Counted from the first letter of the stretch, positions 40,750 to 53,378 are shown. The stretch is 64,000 nucleotides of DNA from Nitzschia sp. DOCU1 (GCA_951394045.1 OX595997.1:1736001-1800000), one strand, 5' to 3'. Numbers and translations: made by a program. The notes: generated by a model not told the origin, from the letters alone.

Positions 40750-41939
40750 TGGTGAATGAGGATGAGGATGCCGCTGGTGCAACCACGAGACGAAGAAGTG
40801 AGTCTAGTACTTGTTATACTGCGTCTTTAAAAACTAATTTTAGTAATCGGGAGTGCTACAACAATAACTACTTTTGGCGGATACTACAGCAGCAACAGCT
40901 CAGCGGCAATTCTGATAGAGGAATAGTTCGTAACTTCTTGTTGTTGGCCTCACCACCATAGAATAGCACCCGCGGCGGCGGTGTCTTGCTCAAATGTTGT
41001 ATACTACGTACATCAAGATAGCTAGTCATTGTCTCTACCAATTACTATTACTAGGGCAGCTACTACTAGAAGTAGAGGATTGCATTTCGACGGGCAATAG
41101 GCCACCTGGTACGTCAGTCCATTTGCTGTTGTGTCGTCGTAGTAGCCGGGCGGAGTCTCATGTAGATTGGAAAACCACTCAGAACAGCTGCGGGGCTTAT
41201 TTCCGCCTTGGTCCTACCAGGTCCAATGTTGATTGACGTTCATTAAGTTTGAGCCGTTTCGCGCAAATACAATCGTGTTGGACCTGTTTCCATCACTAAC
41301 CAAACGGGCTATCTGTACTGAGGATGCACATGGACAAACTACCTCCTGCACAATACAGACAGTATGAAACGGGTACGGACTACACAATAGGCTACCGGGT
41401 AGACCGTACCAGGTACTGGAGGTGTGGAATGATTCTCCGTGTGGGATAGACAAAGCACGGCCTTTCGGTGGGAAGTCGAGCTCACGATGGTTGGTAGCAT
41501 ACGCTGCCGCTCAACACAATGAAGGCATCATGGCAATGAAGGCCGGATCGAAGGAGAATTCCGTCTTAATGTCCGCGCTCGTTGCTCTACCGGTATTCCA
41601 TATTGTCAAAATGCAAAAGGAGGCCAACAAGACCATTGATATGCCCCACGCGAGGAACAAGAGCTGGAGAACCGGTAGTTCCTGACCATCACTACGCAAA
41701 AGCGAAGAACAACGATTTATCTTTGTTGTACTGTAGACTTTGACAGAAACTCTCGGACCTTTCGGAGTTTGTCAAAAGTAACCCCACAGTGTGTGTATTG
41801 AAGTCCGAGCTTTTGGTAGTATCGTAGCAACCCTTTCGTCTACTATCGTACTGGGGTACCGGTAGTAGCAACTAAATTCAATCACAATTCCAACGTTGTG
41901 GCTTGTCGGGCTTGCCGTTGCCGTCAACAACAATGATCC
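40750..41939. other. Intergenic between HA-domain genes
   Basis: TACCGGTA occurs at 41588 and 41857. A minus-strand frame at 41214-41699 reads through a hydrophobic segment (LLFLAWGISMVLLASFCIL) but is cut by a stop near 41511 and was not called. TAG triplets are frequent. Confidence 0.45.
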
Positions 41940-43499
41940 ATGATAATGTCGGCCACATCAGCACCCTCACCCCAATTCTTCTTGCCCCAAACTCGGGTTG
42001 ATGATGATGGAAGGGGCCGTAAGGCGGGATGTGAGGAATTCCAAACAAAAAGACGACGAATGGATCCCACTAGCACCGTGCCCTCTCCTCGCATACCGCT
42101 CACCAACTTTCGACTAGGACAGAATGACAGTGCTCGTGCTGGGGACCATGCTTCTCTGAAGCATCCCCACGGACAAGCCGACGGAACCGAGGAAGAAGAA
42201 CTGATAGACTTGGGCCTCGTTGAGCCAGATCCTCTAGGACCGACGGAAAGGATCCGAATTGTCCATTCTATCAGTTTCGATCCATTGTCACTCCTACCGC
42301 AAGGACTTACACCGTTGGACGCCGACCTGTTGGATTTTCTGATCAAGCCACTATCGCGCTGGGACGATTCCGAGGATGACTTCGAAAGAAACGGTACGGA
42401 AGGCCGCACGCAAGACGAGCCAAACCAAGAATATCATGCCGTGAAGGAGAGTTTTGTCTATACTTCCGCCCCAAGGCCGCCCTGTCGTCCCCTCTTTACT
42501 CCAGCACATCAACACGGCGAAGAATCACTTGCGCCAGCCTTGTCAAGAAACGGTATGGAAGACCGTACGCAAGAAGAGCCAAAACAAGAATATCATGCCG
42601 TGAAGGAGAGCTTCTTCTATAGTTCCGCCCGAAGGCCGCCCTGTCCCCGCTTTACTCCAGCACATCAACACGAAGAATCACTTTCGCAAGCCTTGTCGTC
42701 CACCATATCGCACGTGGTTCCGTCCATGACAACCTCGGTCCTTTGTCCGTGCGATGATCCCATGGGCTGCCGCCATAGTCTCGTGGAAGAACCATCAACA
42801 GCAGCCCACCATACTACTTCCGGAAGCAGTTCGGTCATCAGACATGAACCAGAAGAAGAAGAAGCTGGGAATGCTGGTGATGATGATGCAAACCCCGCGA
42901 CGGAATCAAGGACTGCCAACCCCGGTGGCACAATGCGCCTCTCTGACTACCAAAAGGTAAAATGGATGCAGAATTACCGAATGCTGAGCGAATTCTGGCA
43001 GCGACATGGCCATAGCGATGTTCCAAGCCAATATCCCGAGAACCCAGCGTTGGCACTTTGGGTAAGTCCTTGATAATATGTACACTAGTGCACGAGTTTC
43101 GCGACCAAGAAGTAGCACTCACATTGTTTTCTTGTTCAGGTGAAACGCATCCGCCACCAAAGTAAACGAATGCGTGAAGGCAAGCACTGTAACTTGACCC
43201 AAGAGCGGATTGAATTGCTCGAGCGTCTCGACTTTCGATGGAATCATCATGAAACGTCTTGGGCCGTGAATTTCCGCCGCCTCGAAGCATTCGTCGAGGA
43301 GCACGGGCACATTCGAGTCCCCATGAGCAGCATGGTCAACGGCGGCCTGTACTCGCTCCACAACTGGGTCAAGCGACAACGAAGACAGTATAGTCTCTTT
43401 GTTAAGGGCCGACCAGGAACCATGACTTTGGAACGATTTCAAATGCTAACAAGGCTTGGATTTGCTCAAGCAACAGACAGCAAATCCAAATGTACATAA
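41940..43499 (+). CDS. Helicase-Associated (HA) domain protein 2, two exons
   Basis: Exons 41940-43061 and 43140-43499 flank a 78-bp GT-AG intron that falls inside the first HA domain (NPALALW|VKRIRHQ), giving 493 aa. The N-terminal EPDPLGPTERIRIVHSIS matches the corresponding piece of HA protein 1, so the genes are paralogues although gene 1 has no intron there. A 53-codon in-frame tandem duplication sits at 42387-42545 and 42546-42697 (QEYHAVKESF...RPPC...FTPAHQH twice). HA1 reads YRMLSEFWQRHGHSDVP, and HA2 reads FVEEHGHIRVP and LHNWVKRQRRQYSLF. Presumed nucleic-acid-binding regulator. Confidence 0.85.
42387..42697 (+). repeat. 159-bp in-frame tandem duplication in HA gene 2
   Basis: Copy 1 is 42387-42545 and copy 2 is 42546-42697, about 85-90% identical. 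The period is divisible by three, so the reading frame is kept. Copy 2 is slightly shortened by in-frame losses. Confidence 0.9.
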
Positions 43500-44246
43500 T
43501 GTAAATAATGTAAATAGCGCCAGATAGTAAATGCTTTCCAATGAACTAGACCTGGATCACTGGAGGGAAGATGGTGATAGTGCTATCTCGGGTTGATACT
43601 ACCGGTAGTAGCATGGAAGAGAAACGGAGACCCGCAGCACTGGTGATGGTGAAAGTGACTGCAGAGGGAGGGAAGTCTGCAATCCTATTCTTATAGATAA
43701 GGTACATGTGTACCTGACAGTCTATAAAGTGAGTCATTCAGGGCGGTCATTTTCAACACTGGACGGTCATTGAAGTGACGAACGTCATCGAAGCTTGGTA
43801 ATAGCCCTTGCGATGAATGCTTCGTCACAATATGTTATTGGATATATGCAAAAGAGAACTCTGATTTATGGATCGCCGGCCATAAATGAAGAATGCAATA
43901 TAGCCACGTCGCAATGTATGTTTCCATACTGTGCGGCAATTTCAGGTTTCCTACAGTACTACCGGTAGAGTGAAGAGGTGCCAAAAAATGCAAAATTTAT
44001 CTCGGCAAGTTGTTTCAATATATTGGGCCATCCGTGACTTTGATATGGCGGACAAGAAGGGACGACGAATGTAGTACCATACAGTTTTATGGGCCAAGCC
44101 CCGACCCGTTCAAGATTTTCAGGTAGAGCCCAATTGTTCGATATGTTGCATGAGGATCAAACGGGGCCTGGATGTAGCTTCCATAATTTCAATTTTCGCT
44201 CATCTTCACTAGTCTACTTTGAGCAGCCTGCAAAACAAAAGTCACC
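43500..44246. other. Intergenic
   Basis: CTACCGGTAG palindromes at 43599-43608 and 43959-43968. GACGGTCATT/GGCGGTCATT repeats near 43740-43775. No gene supported. Confidence 0.45.
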
Positions 44247-47200
44247 ATGAAACTCCTTTAGTCCAACACACCATCGCTTGGTCTCACCATCTTGGCTGCT
44301 TTATTGGTGTTGCCATCGGCGCAGGCACAAAATTGCAGCGCTGCGAAGAATAAAGGCCAGTGTAACTTGCTAGGTGGCTGCACATGGACCACAAGTTGCG
44401 TTCCAACTGGTCCGCCTCCTACTCCAGCCCCTGTAAGCGCACCAACACCAAAGCCTGTCAGCCCGACTCCACAACCCGTCACCACTACACCCCAGCCGGT
44501 CAACCCACCAACTGTGCCGCCAGTCAATCCGACGCCGGCTCCAGTTCTTCCTGCCTGCGACTCGTATTCTGCAGGACAATGCCCAACACCAAGATGCGTC
44601 AAGTCTAGTGGAGGCTGCTTCGATCCAGCTTCCGCCCCGCAACAAACCCCTGCTCCGGTCCCAGCGCCAGCTTGCTCAACCTATAATGGTGGCCAGTGCC
44701 CTCAAGATCGATGCGTCAAGGTTTCCAACTCATGCTACAGCCCCGGCAACGCCCCGCCAGTTCCTTGTGCAGAACGCAATGGGGGGAGTTGCGAGAATGG
44801 CGACGGTCAATGCATCAAGGTCAAGGGAAACTGCCAAGCCGTCAACGGAGACCGAACGTGGAATCAGACTTGCCTGGCTTCGTTGACCGTCGACAGCGAT
44901 GGTGACTTGATCTATGCCGAAGTTGCTGGAAGCGGCTGCGTGGCAGGATATGTTTGCAATGTCGCCAACAATTCCGACGCTGACCAAGTCGACACCAACC
45001 TTGTGGGCTCTTGCCAGCCCGAACAATGCATCGGCAAGAAGGTTCCCGGCAACTGCAACGGCAACAATCCCAAGGACCCCGATTGTATTTCTGCAACGGA
45101 GCGTGTTACCATCTGTCACCGCACTTGCTCTGCCAAGAACCCCTGGGTCCGCATCACGATTGATGAAGACGCGTGGGACGGTGAAGGTTGCGGTCACAGA
45201 CAGCACGATGTGCGTGACGAGTGCAAGAACAAGGCCCCGTGGAGTGAATGGGGTGTCAACCGCCGGGACTACTTGATCAAGAGACACGGCACTCGTGCCC
45301 AAGTTGCTTCCACAAGGACCACCGCCGAGGTCAAGGCATACTGGAAAAAGTGGGAACCGGCTTGCCCCTACGTTCGCAATGGTGCCTGTTGCGACTGGGA
45401 CGATCCAGAGAACCCTTGCTGTGGAGATCGTGACGATACGGTCGCTCCGAGTCCGGCACCCACCGAGAAAGGAGAGTGTCCCTTTGTCACTCTTGACTTT
45501 ACCAACTTGATCAATCCAATGGCTGGTTACTACGGCCAGTCCTCGACCTTTCAAGCTGGCGACTACCTCTATGATCAGCTCTGGTGGTCTCATGGTGTCA
45601 AGGTTTCCGCCCGCATCTTGTCTGACAGTCACGCCGACGACGCGACTCCGTACATTCCAAAGTTTGTCCGAGGAAACGGCTGGGTCGACGACAAGCTCAA
45701 CCAGAAAATGGCGGATCCCACGTCAGGTGGAGCTGTCCGACTCTTTGATACCATGAGACCAGCGTACAGCAGCAATCCGGCGTATAACCAGCCCCTCTGT
45801 CCCAACCAAAGTGGCGAAGGCGATCCAGACTTGGGGGCGCCCAATGCACAATGTCCTGGAGGTGGACCGGGTACGTATGGAAAGAAGACCGGCGGAGACC
45901 TTGTCGCAATATAGGTTGGGTTCTCACACCGTTTGGCTCTTTTCTTTCCTTGACAATATAGGTATTGGAGGAGGAGGAATTCCCTTTGATCTCGATACCA
46001 ACAAGGCGAATCCGTTCGCCAATTGTGAGCCCCTTGGCTTGGTATGCATCATTCAAGAAGAAGACAAGAACTGCCCGGATGATACTGGCAAGGGTGGATT
46101 CATCACCTTTACGTTTCGAGAGCCCACCGAGGTTGCTCTGACGTCCTTGCTGGATATCGATGAAGGACCCAACACGCCCAAAGTTTACATCTATCACAAG
46201 GGCGGCAAGGCCACACTGAATACCCAAGCCACTGGAGATAACGGGCTCTATCCATTGGATATTGACACGTCCTTGTATAGAAGTGTGACCATGGTGGATG
46301 TCAAGTACTGGGGTTCGGGCAGCATTGAATCCTTGAAATATCGCTACTGCCCTCAAACGCCCACTCCCCAGATCCAGATTGTCAAATACGCGGGTCCTCC
46401 TGAATTTTGTACTGCCACGGGCGTCGTCAGCAATATGCAAGACGACTTGTACATGGTGCCGTCGCTGACTTCCGACTGGACGTATTGCTACGAGATTAGC
46501 ATCCCCGCCTCGAGCGACGAGTGCTTGTATGACGTGCAAATGAAGGATCCAGCTCCCATTGGCGGCACTGCCAATGGCAACTTTATCCACGTGACGACTG
46601 CTTCTCAAGTCCTGTGCCCAGGAGACAAGATTTACATTGAAGCTTCCAGTATTCATCCAGGATTGTCGGCCCCCGAAGGACCTTTTGATGCCACAGTCAT
46701 TGGTACTGGCTTGTATTCAGGTCAACAAGTCACTGACAAGGATCCTGCTCGAGTCAACGTCAAGATTACTCAAGCACCGACGGCAGCTCCAACCGATTGT
46801 CCCATGGATCTGGGTGCGACCGACAAGACATTGTGTCCCCATGACGATGCCGTCACCGTTCTCTCTATCAAGACCGAGAACGATCACATCATTCCTGATA
46901 CTCTCGATCCTTCCACCATCTTCTACGACATGTCCTTTAGCGGATCAGAGATCGCCCCCCAAGTCAATTTCCGGATTGACAATCCCTTTGATTTCAATGT
47001 CGACATGTACATTCAATATCACAAAAAAGCGGCCGGCAGTACTCGTGGGGCCTTGGATCCTGCCTGTGATGCCATGATGAATGAGCCCGATTGCAATTTG
47101 GAGTCCGAGCCTATTACGGCAGGTTGCATTCACACTCCTACTGGCAGCTATGCTTTGGTGAGTGTCTTTTTTGTCAGCGAGAACCCCCTCTTTGGCGAGG

Positions 47201-47355
47201 GAGGTACGGACGTGAAACCCTATCAATGTTGTCCCATTCCCTATTGGGATGCCAACAAGCCCATGGTCGAGTATACTTTCAAAGTGGTGTGTGAATGCCC
47301 CACCACATCGCGACAATTATTGCGTGGAAGCCATCCGGTTGCGAGTCATTCCTAA
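44247..47355 (+). CDS. Secreted Cys-rich modular protein with an in-frame stop at codon 5
   Basis: Exons 44247-45870 and 45962-47355; the 91-bp GT-AG intron joins GGGPG|IGGGGIPFD. The start ATG at 44247 is in good context (CACC ATG A), but codon 5 is TAG. Past it the frame continues as an ideal signal peptide (LTILAALLVLPSAQA|Q) and a long open protein, and no later usable ATG exists. Four Cys-rich modules follow (CSAAKNKGQC..., CDSYSAGQCP..RCVK, CSTYNGGQCPQDRCVK, CAERNGGSC...QCIK), separated by a Pro/Thr linker. Then comes VTICHRTCSAKNPWVRITI, a motif seen in bacterial surface proteins, and an exon 2 beta-rich region with many Cys. Likely an extracellular/cell-wall protein. Either the stop is a nonsense mutation, or TTTAG is a 3' splice site of an unseen first exon. 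Confidence 0.7.
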
Positions 47356-49262
47356 TTACATACCTACATAACATTGATATTGATATAGACAATGTATGAG
47401 AGCCTTCGCGTACTTTGCTGACGTAGCGCGGGCTAGGCGTGCGGTGATGGATCGCGACGCCCAAAACAGCAGATATGGTCATTTTCTATTTTCGTTGCTC
47501 TAAAATGATGACATCTTTTGCAAGAGGGAAAGGAACCGCAGTGCTCAATGATGAAAGACGGAAGAAAGAAGAAGTCGTCTCGCCGAGCCCTTCTTTTTAG
47601 GGAGCGATGGTTTGCTGTCCTCATCATCTCTTGGCGGAGAGAATGAGTGATGAGAGGCCTGGCCTGGGGCTTTGGAGAGTCAGGAGCGTTCTCAAGCACT
47701 ACTAATAGAAGACAATCTATCCATGTTATCCAACGATCATGCAGCAGCAGAAAGGTGCCGCCCGCGACCAGCCTCAGTTCTTTGTGTTGGTTGGGGCGGG
47801 ATGTGACGATTCTCGGTCACGGTGTCACTGGATGATCAAAATCGCATGGAAGCAAGCAAACTTGGTTTCGGCATACCCTCGTTGCACGGTTATTGGTTGG
47901 TCTACACATGGGGTGGTCATTGGTTCTAGGTCAACTACTAGAATACAAGCATACTCGTCAGCAGAGGCTCATGGCTCATTCGAATCTTTCCACCACGGCT
48001 CCCGACATGTAGGCGCAAGACGACAAGTATGACTTCCTGAGGGCATTGGATGAGCTCAGGCGCTCGGTGTGGATTCAAGATTGTGGCGGTGGTCATATAT
48101 ATCGTTCCGATAAAAAAGTCGACGAGACCCATATGCTACATGCGTGTTTGGTGGAGTTGGAAGCCAACGCAAAAGCTGCAGATTTTCATCGCGCCGAACG
48201 AAATGGGAAGCTTCAATCATGGGAGTGCCGTAGATGACTCGGACGAATTGCGGCTCCTTTGCAGCGGCGGGGCATGGCGCCAGATTTCGTTCGGTGTGTT
48301 AAAACCCATATTCAAGAGAGGCAACGACACGCCACTTTCCATATCCGAGAATCGAATCGCCTCAAAGGCGTCAAAGAGCGTCAGCATTCCATCGAACGTG
48401 CTGGCCTCGTATCATAATGGCTGGGCGACAATGAAGCGAGTGAGGCTGAATCTATCCATTATTCTGGTACTCCTAGGTGAAGATCAGCCCAAGTTGTTTG
48501 AGTGAATTGCCAATATCGATGTATTGCGTGACGAGCTCAAGAGGTCAGTCACGGGTGCATCATCAGCGAATTCGATTGGGTGTACAAACCGAGCCCTGGC
48601 CCGGGAAGCTCTGTTAGTCCACTAGAGGTCCAAATCGTCCTCAAACCAACTTTGAAAGCTGACGACCAGCTCAGACGGACATCCAGTTAGCGCCGAGAGA
48701 CTTAACTGAGAACATTTTTTGTTTTGGTGCAACTTCGAAGCACAATGCCTCAAATGTTCAGTTCTGTGCCGCATGAAGAAGTTTTGGGAAAGGATAACGT
48801 CTACTATCTGGTGACTGATTGCTTCGACGTTTCCACCGTCGGTCCTTGGATCTCGATAACAATGAAGACTACAGAGACTCCGATTGCAGGTTGCGATGTG
48901 CACAGGCTAGACGGCGGGTGGATCGGCCTTCCGTCTTTCTGGAGCCCCTTTGGTGGTGATATTGGAAGGAGAGGAAGAAAGGAAGCCAGCTCTCCAAGAT
49001 CGGAACATACCTTTTCGACGCCTAACCTACGTTCTTCATGACCGCGTGCTACTATATTATCGATCATATTGGCGACCTCTTTCCAAATGGCTATGAACGA
49101 GTCGTTCCACCACGCCTCCGTGCAGTCTCCCAGAAGACACTCAGGGCGCTCGTCTGAGTCCATAAAAATGTCACCGTTCGGTGCCTTTGCTTTAAACCAC
49201 CACAATAGGCGAATCACTCTCTACCAAGTGGAAATGTCCCAGTGAGAATATTGCAAACGACA
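47356..49262. other. Intergenic with weak ORF fragments
   Basis: Plus-strand frames at 48050-48505 and 48724-49041 are open and somewhat protein-like but match no family I know. Two segments share (A/R)DEL(R/K)RS wording (48046 and about 48529), hinting at decayed repeats of a gene. I see no intact gene. Confidence 0.4.
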
Positions 49263-49652
49263 ATGAAAGGGGAAGCTCGATTGGGGATGCCGGCATTTCT
49301 ACGATGCATTATGTGCGGTTTGCGTGGGGACGTCTTGTGCTGCGACGACTGCTCCAACGTTGTTCATACAAAGTGCGTCGGCCTGCCCGGAATCGCTGAA
49401 GAAGATTGGTATTGCGAAACGTGTGCATCCAATGGTGGAGAAACAACACTGATGGCTGCCTCCGACCAGGCAGAGGGTACTTTGATTGCTACCTGTGCCA
49501 ACGGTGGGACGTTGGAAGTCAACGGCGGCTGCGACCATGAGAATACTACTACACCTCGGATCGAAGAGACGAAGATCGACAATCCAGCCACAACTCCGTC
49601 TCCATCGGACGAGGAAAAGAACCAAAGGTGTCAACGGCGGCTGCGACCATGA
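49263..49652 (+). pseudogene. PHD-finger gene fragment, frame broken by a tandem duplication
   Basis: ATG at 49263. Residues about 15-55 form a classic C4HC3 PHD finger: CIMC, CCDDC, VVHTKC and WYCETC with the aromatic Trp two residues before the last Cys pair. PHD fingers read histone H3 tails, so the ancestor was probably a chromatin protein. The following DNA is a 112-bp tandem duplication (49518-49629, 49630-49741). As 112 is not a multiple of three, copy 2 is read in another frame and this frame ends at 49652. The alternate frame runs on to 49815. An intron that rejoins the frames cannot be excluded. Confidence 0.6.
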
Positions 49653-49741
49653 GAATACTACTACACCTCGGATCGAAGAGACGAAGATCGACAATCCGGC
49701 CACAACTCCGTCTCCATCGGACGAGGTAAAGAACCAAACGC
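49518..49741 (+). repeat. 112-bp tandem duplication
   Basis: Two copies about 97% identical encode NGGCDHENTTTPRIEETKI in two different frames. In copy 2 GAGGAAAAG has become GAGGTAAAG, creating a possible 5' splice site. Confidence 0.9.
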
Positions 49742-49937
49742 GAAACGACGAGTCTAACTGCCCGAACTCGAATGAATATGAAGATGGCGTTTTGAAAGAT
49801 CCTGTTGGAGAATAGCATGCCATAACGGGATACGATGGACAGACAAAGGACGATGCTTCAGTTATCGAGGCCAATCAAGACGACCTGTATTTGCCGGTGT
49901 TATATAATCTACTTCAGCTGCTCTCACCCCAAAGCCC

Positions 49938-50438
49938 ATGATAAGCGACGACGAGTTTGAGGAGCAGGCTGACCAGCTTTTACAAGAACTTTGCGGAGCA
50001 CGGACTATTTAGGGCAAAGTCATCCGATTGCCGACCGATGAGAGCCCGTACTATGGCGTCGAGTACGTGGATGACGATAAGGAGAAATTGGAGCCTGACG
50101 ATATCCATGCTGATGAAACCAAGGATACGGCAGCAAAAGCTGGAACTGGCAAGTACCATCGAAGCAGTGCACATACGGTGGAACATTCTGGACGCCACAA
50201 GAGTGCTCCGCCCCTGCGGTTCGCGGAGCAAGCGGATCAAATCTATGGCACTGGTTACCGCAAGCGAGGATGTCTGCCAAAGAGTGATTCGTTTCTGGAT
50301 GCCATTCCCCAAAACAACTGCCTTTTGAAACTACGACCACGCAAGCAAAAAAGAGTGCGGCATTCAAGCTGGCCACGGCGGTCGGTAATTGCCAGTCCGT
50401 CAAGGAAAGATCACCTTGCGTTTTTCTATCCGTATTAG
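49938..50438 (+). pseudogene. Decayed chromatin-type gene segment (Tudor-like piece), stop and frameshift
   Basis: ATG at 49938 opens MISDDEFEEQADQLLQELCG and hits TAG at 50010. The same frame then reads GKVIRLPTDESPYYGVEYVD..KEKLEPDDI, which has the spacing of a Tudor-like G-x-V...Y-x-V-x-Y-x-D...E-x-L module. From about 50130 the better coding signal moves to another frame (KLELASTIEAVHIRWNILD, then LVTASEDVCQRVIRFWMPF). One stop and one frame change indicate decay or unrecognised introns. It probably belonged to the same gene as the PHD finger upstream. Confidence 0.4.
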
Positions 50439-51366
50439 GTTCCTCTTGGGTCATTTCTTTCGGCCGATCCTGCAGCTATTCTGAGCTGGTCCGAATGATA
50501 TCGCCATTGGGACTTCTCGTCGCACGAATTGATTCGAGATACTAGGATCGATCCATTGCCTTTAGTGACGTTGACACGGTTTTCTAGTCTTAAAATGGCT
50601 TCCACGTGCTGTCCATTCGAGTCGAGCGACAACAAACTGCTGGGATAATACCTGGCTTGCTGCTATGGTCGTGGTCGTCCCCGTCGCCGTCGGCTGGGTC
50701 TTGCGTGCCCATCCCAAATGGAATCACAAACAACAGCATTAGACGCAATATATTTCGTCGTTTTGCTTTATTTCGTAATATCCATTCCTCGAACGATTAC
50801 GTGCCTATTCTTCGGATTGCACTTAATGTTGAAGGAGTGTCTTGGTCGTCAACAACGAGTCGGCCACTCGATAACAAGGCGCCATTTTTGGAAACCCAAA
50901 GTTTGTCATGAGGAGATTCCTTTGGACAAGGCCACTAGCCGCCAACGCTTCGACTCGACCATCCTCCTGCCATGCTGCCACTAGCAGTATATGACTACGG
51001 CAATCCTCCGCCGAGTGACCATTTCTACTGCACTCAAAAACTATGGACAAACTCGTGGTGGAGCAAATGTCCATGCAATCCGTCAGTGTCAAAATACTTC
51101 ATAACTTTCATTGTATCTGTTGCTACCAAGAGAGCAGTTCGGCTGATGGCAAATAGCGAGGACAACGACGACGTCTATCGGGGATCAACTAGACCACGTT
51201 CTCACCCTATGGGACCGTTAAAGTTGTTTGAATAGAGTCTAGGTACAGTTATTGTTCTGTATCAGCACGTTTGTATCACGTTTCAAAGATTCTATGGACA
51301 TGCATGAAGCGGATTGTTCAGAGTGGAAAAGGAGAAAAAGTGTCAAGCCGTCATGCTGATTATCCT
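50439..51366. other. Intergenic
   Basis: Short ORFs on both strands without family resemblance. May include further decayed parts of the PHD gene. The last part is the 3' flank of the SLC4 gene. Confidence 0.4.
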
Positions 51367-53378
51367 TTATAGGTCAACAACCTTTTGATCTTCGGCGTCG
51401 GCGCCCATTTCAGATGGTTCCTCACCAAAGTCGCTGAGGCCGTCTTCTTGACGAAGGGCGGCTTCCTTGGCAGCGACCCACTCAGATACTTCCTCGTCGT
51501 ATCCGTCCAGGAGGCAAAGTTCCCATCCATGGAAGATACGAGGGGCCAAGAAGAGACGCGCGGGAATACACAGCAGCGTCATGAAGGGGAAGACAATGGC
51601 AACAGAAGGAGTGTTTTGCACAAAGAAAACACCCAAGAAGAAGACAACCTGGAAGAGAGTGTACATGTGGATGCGCGTCGTCGAGATGTACTTGGTAAAT
51701 GGTTTCTCCGGGAACTTAGATGGTTGATGGAAAAACAACAAGAATCGGCCCCAGAATTGAATGCCTGGCAAAGATGAGAGACCCATGAAAAGGAAAACAC
51801 CCAAGAGAACTGGCAGAGGAATTTGCTTGAGAGCGTTCAGGAATAGCAACGAACATCCGAGCAACAAATGCGAGAACAAGAGGGTCAATCGAGTCTCTTG
51901 CACTTGAATGATGTTTCCGTCCTTATCCTTCTCAGCCAAGTTGTTCAAGTGAACAAGGCATGGGACGGTGGTAGCGACGAGCCATGGGAGACCCAACATG
52001 CCGTTAACCAGGTTGGTCAATCCGTTCAAGAAAAGATCCCAGTTGTAAGACTCGCCGTGTTGAAGGTTGTTTCCAGGGTTGTAAATCAAGTGCCAAGTAA
52101 CTGCAGGAAACCAGTGATGAGAGAACGGAATCGTTTCACCGACTGGCGTGGATTAGATGCATGGGGAATTACTTACTGCCGTTATCCAGGTACAAGAGGA
52201 TGAAAGCGAGAACAGCCGGTCCAGCAGCCATGATAGGAACCCAACCTTTTCCGTTCAAATCTCCCATGTTGGCAAACCAAGGACGAGTTCCAGTAGGCTC
52301 CGCTTGGCCTTCGCAGTCATCGGGCCAGAAAGTAATGCACGTAGCATCGCAGCAAGTGTACGTTGGTTCGAACTTCGGAGGAACAGCAAGTCCGGGTATC
52401 TCAATGTCAGGGAAACCAACTCGACAAACAATCGCCCAGATAATCACAGAAAAGGTCACAGCAAAGTCATGGATGGAGTTGCGAACATCTTGGTTGCAGC
52501 AGAAACCACTAGTCTTGAACCCACGCAGCCAAAAGATGGTGGCAGTGGTTCCAAATCCAAGGATGATACTCAACAAAGCGGTCTCCTGCATGCTGTACTC
52601 CTCTTCAAGATCGGCATTGTCCTCGTGGTAAGTGTTCTCAGGGTCCAAGTATCGGAGCAAACCACCTGGTCCGAAGGGACTGCCGATGGCATTGAGAATG
52701 AAGATGGACACGATCAACAAGGCAAAGATATCGTCGGTGAACCGAGTCGCGTATCGCACGTATCGGGTCAAGTCAAAAAACGCCGTGAATGTTGTGTAGG
52801 CACAAGTCCAGACGCTAACCCATGCATAGAAAGGAAGGAAGGGAATGTCGAGGTTAATCGACATTTCATACATAACAGTAGTCATGATCAAGACGGGACC
52901 AGTGCATCCAATAACAACCTACGTTTTGGGGGAGAGGAACGGTGGTTAACAGGTGAGAAATTTGCTGCTGCACTGTAGAAAAACATGTCGTTGAGGAGTT
53001 CTTGTCTCGTACCGTTGGCATGCCACTGAAGAAAGCCATGAAGCAACCCACCCAGGCAGAAGCCAGGATTGTCTCGACGGCACCGATTTGATTCACCGTG
53101 TTTCGTCCATAAACGGCGCCGAAGGTCAAGGTGGGGGCAACAACAGTGATGAACATCAAAGCCGAAACGGCAACAGTCTTTTGGTTGAAGTTGGTCATTT
53201 CAGAGACCCAGTGGGTTCCGATGGTTGTTTTCAGCTCCTCCACAACTCCACGACCCCATGGCTTTCCCGGTTCGATGAAGACCTTGCCTGCATTAGGTAC
53301 CAAGTCTTCGTTGTTCGTGCTCTTGGGCTTAGTAGTGTTGACGGCAATTGCGCCATCCTCGAATGCTTTTGGTGCCAT
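51367..53378 (-). CDS. SLC4-family bicarbonate transporter, 613 aa
   Basis: Three exons on the minus strand: 53013-53378, 52177-52918 and 51367-52100, with GT-AG introns of 94 and 76 bp; both joins restore family motifs (SGMPT|VVIGCTGPVLIM; YLDNG|ITWHLIYNPGNNL). The protein has a short cytosolic N-terminus and about 10-14 hydrophobic segments, including PTLTFGAVYGRNT, NGMLGLPWLVATTVPCLVHL and the LPVLLGVFLFMGLSSL stretch typical of SLC4 anion exchangers/Na-bicarbonate cotransporters. A Cys-rich extracellular loop (YTCCDATCITF) is present. The C-terminus is acidic. Diatom SLC4 proteins import bicarbonate at the plasma membrane for the CO2-concentrating mechanism; that role here is inferred from family. 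Neighbours are unrelated. Confidence 0.92.

Noticed and set aside
44730..45632. 300-codon minus-strand ORF
   Set aside because: Lies opposite the Cys-rich exon of the secreted protein, which has a signal peptide, modules and matching splice sites; the antisense frame has none.
52157..52978. 273-codon plus-strand ORF
   Set aside because: Antisense to exon 2 of the SLC4 transporter and crosses its intron boundaries.
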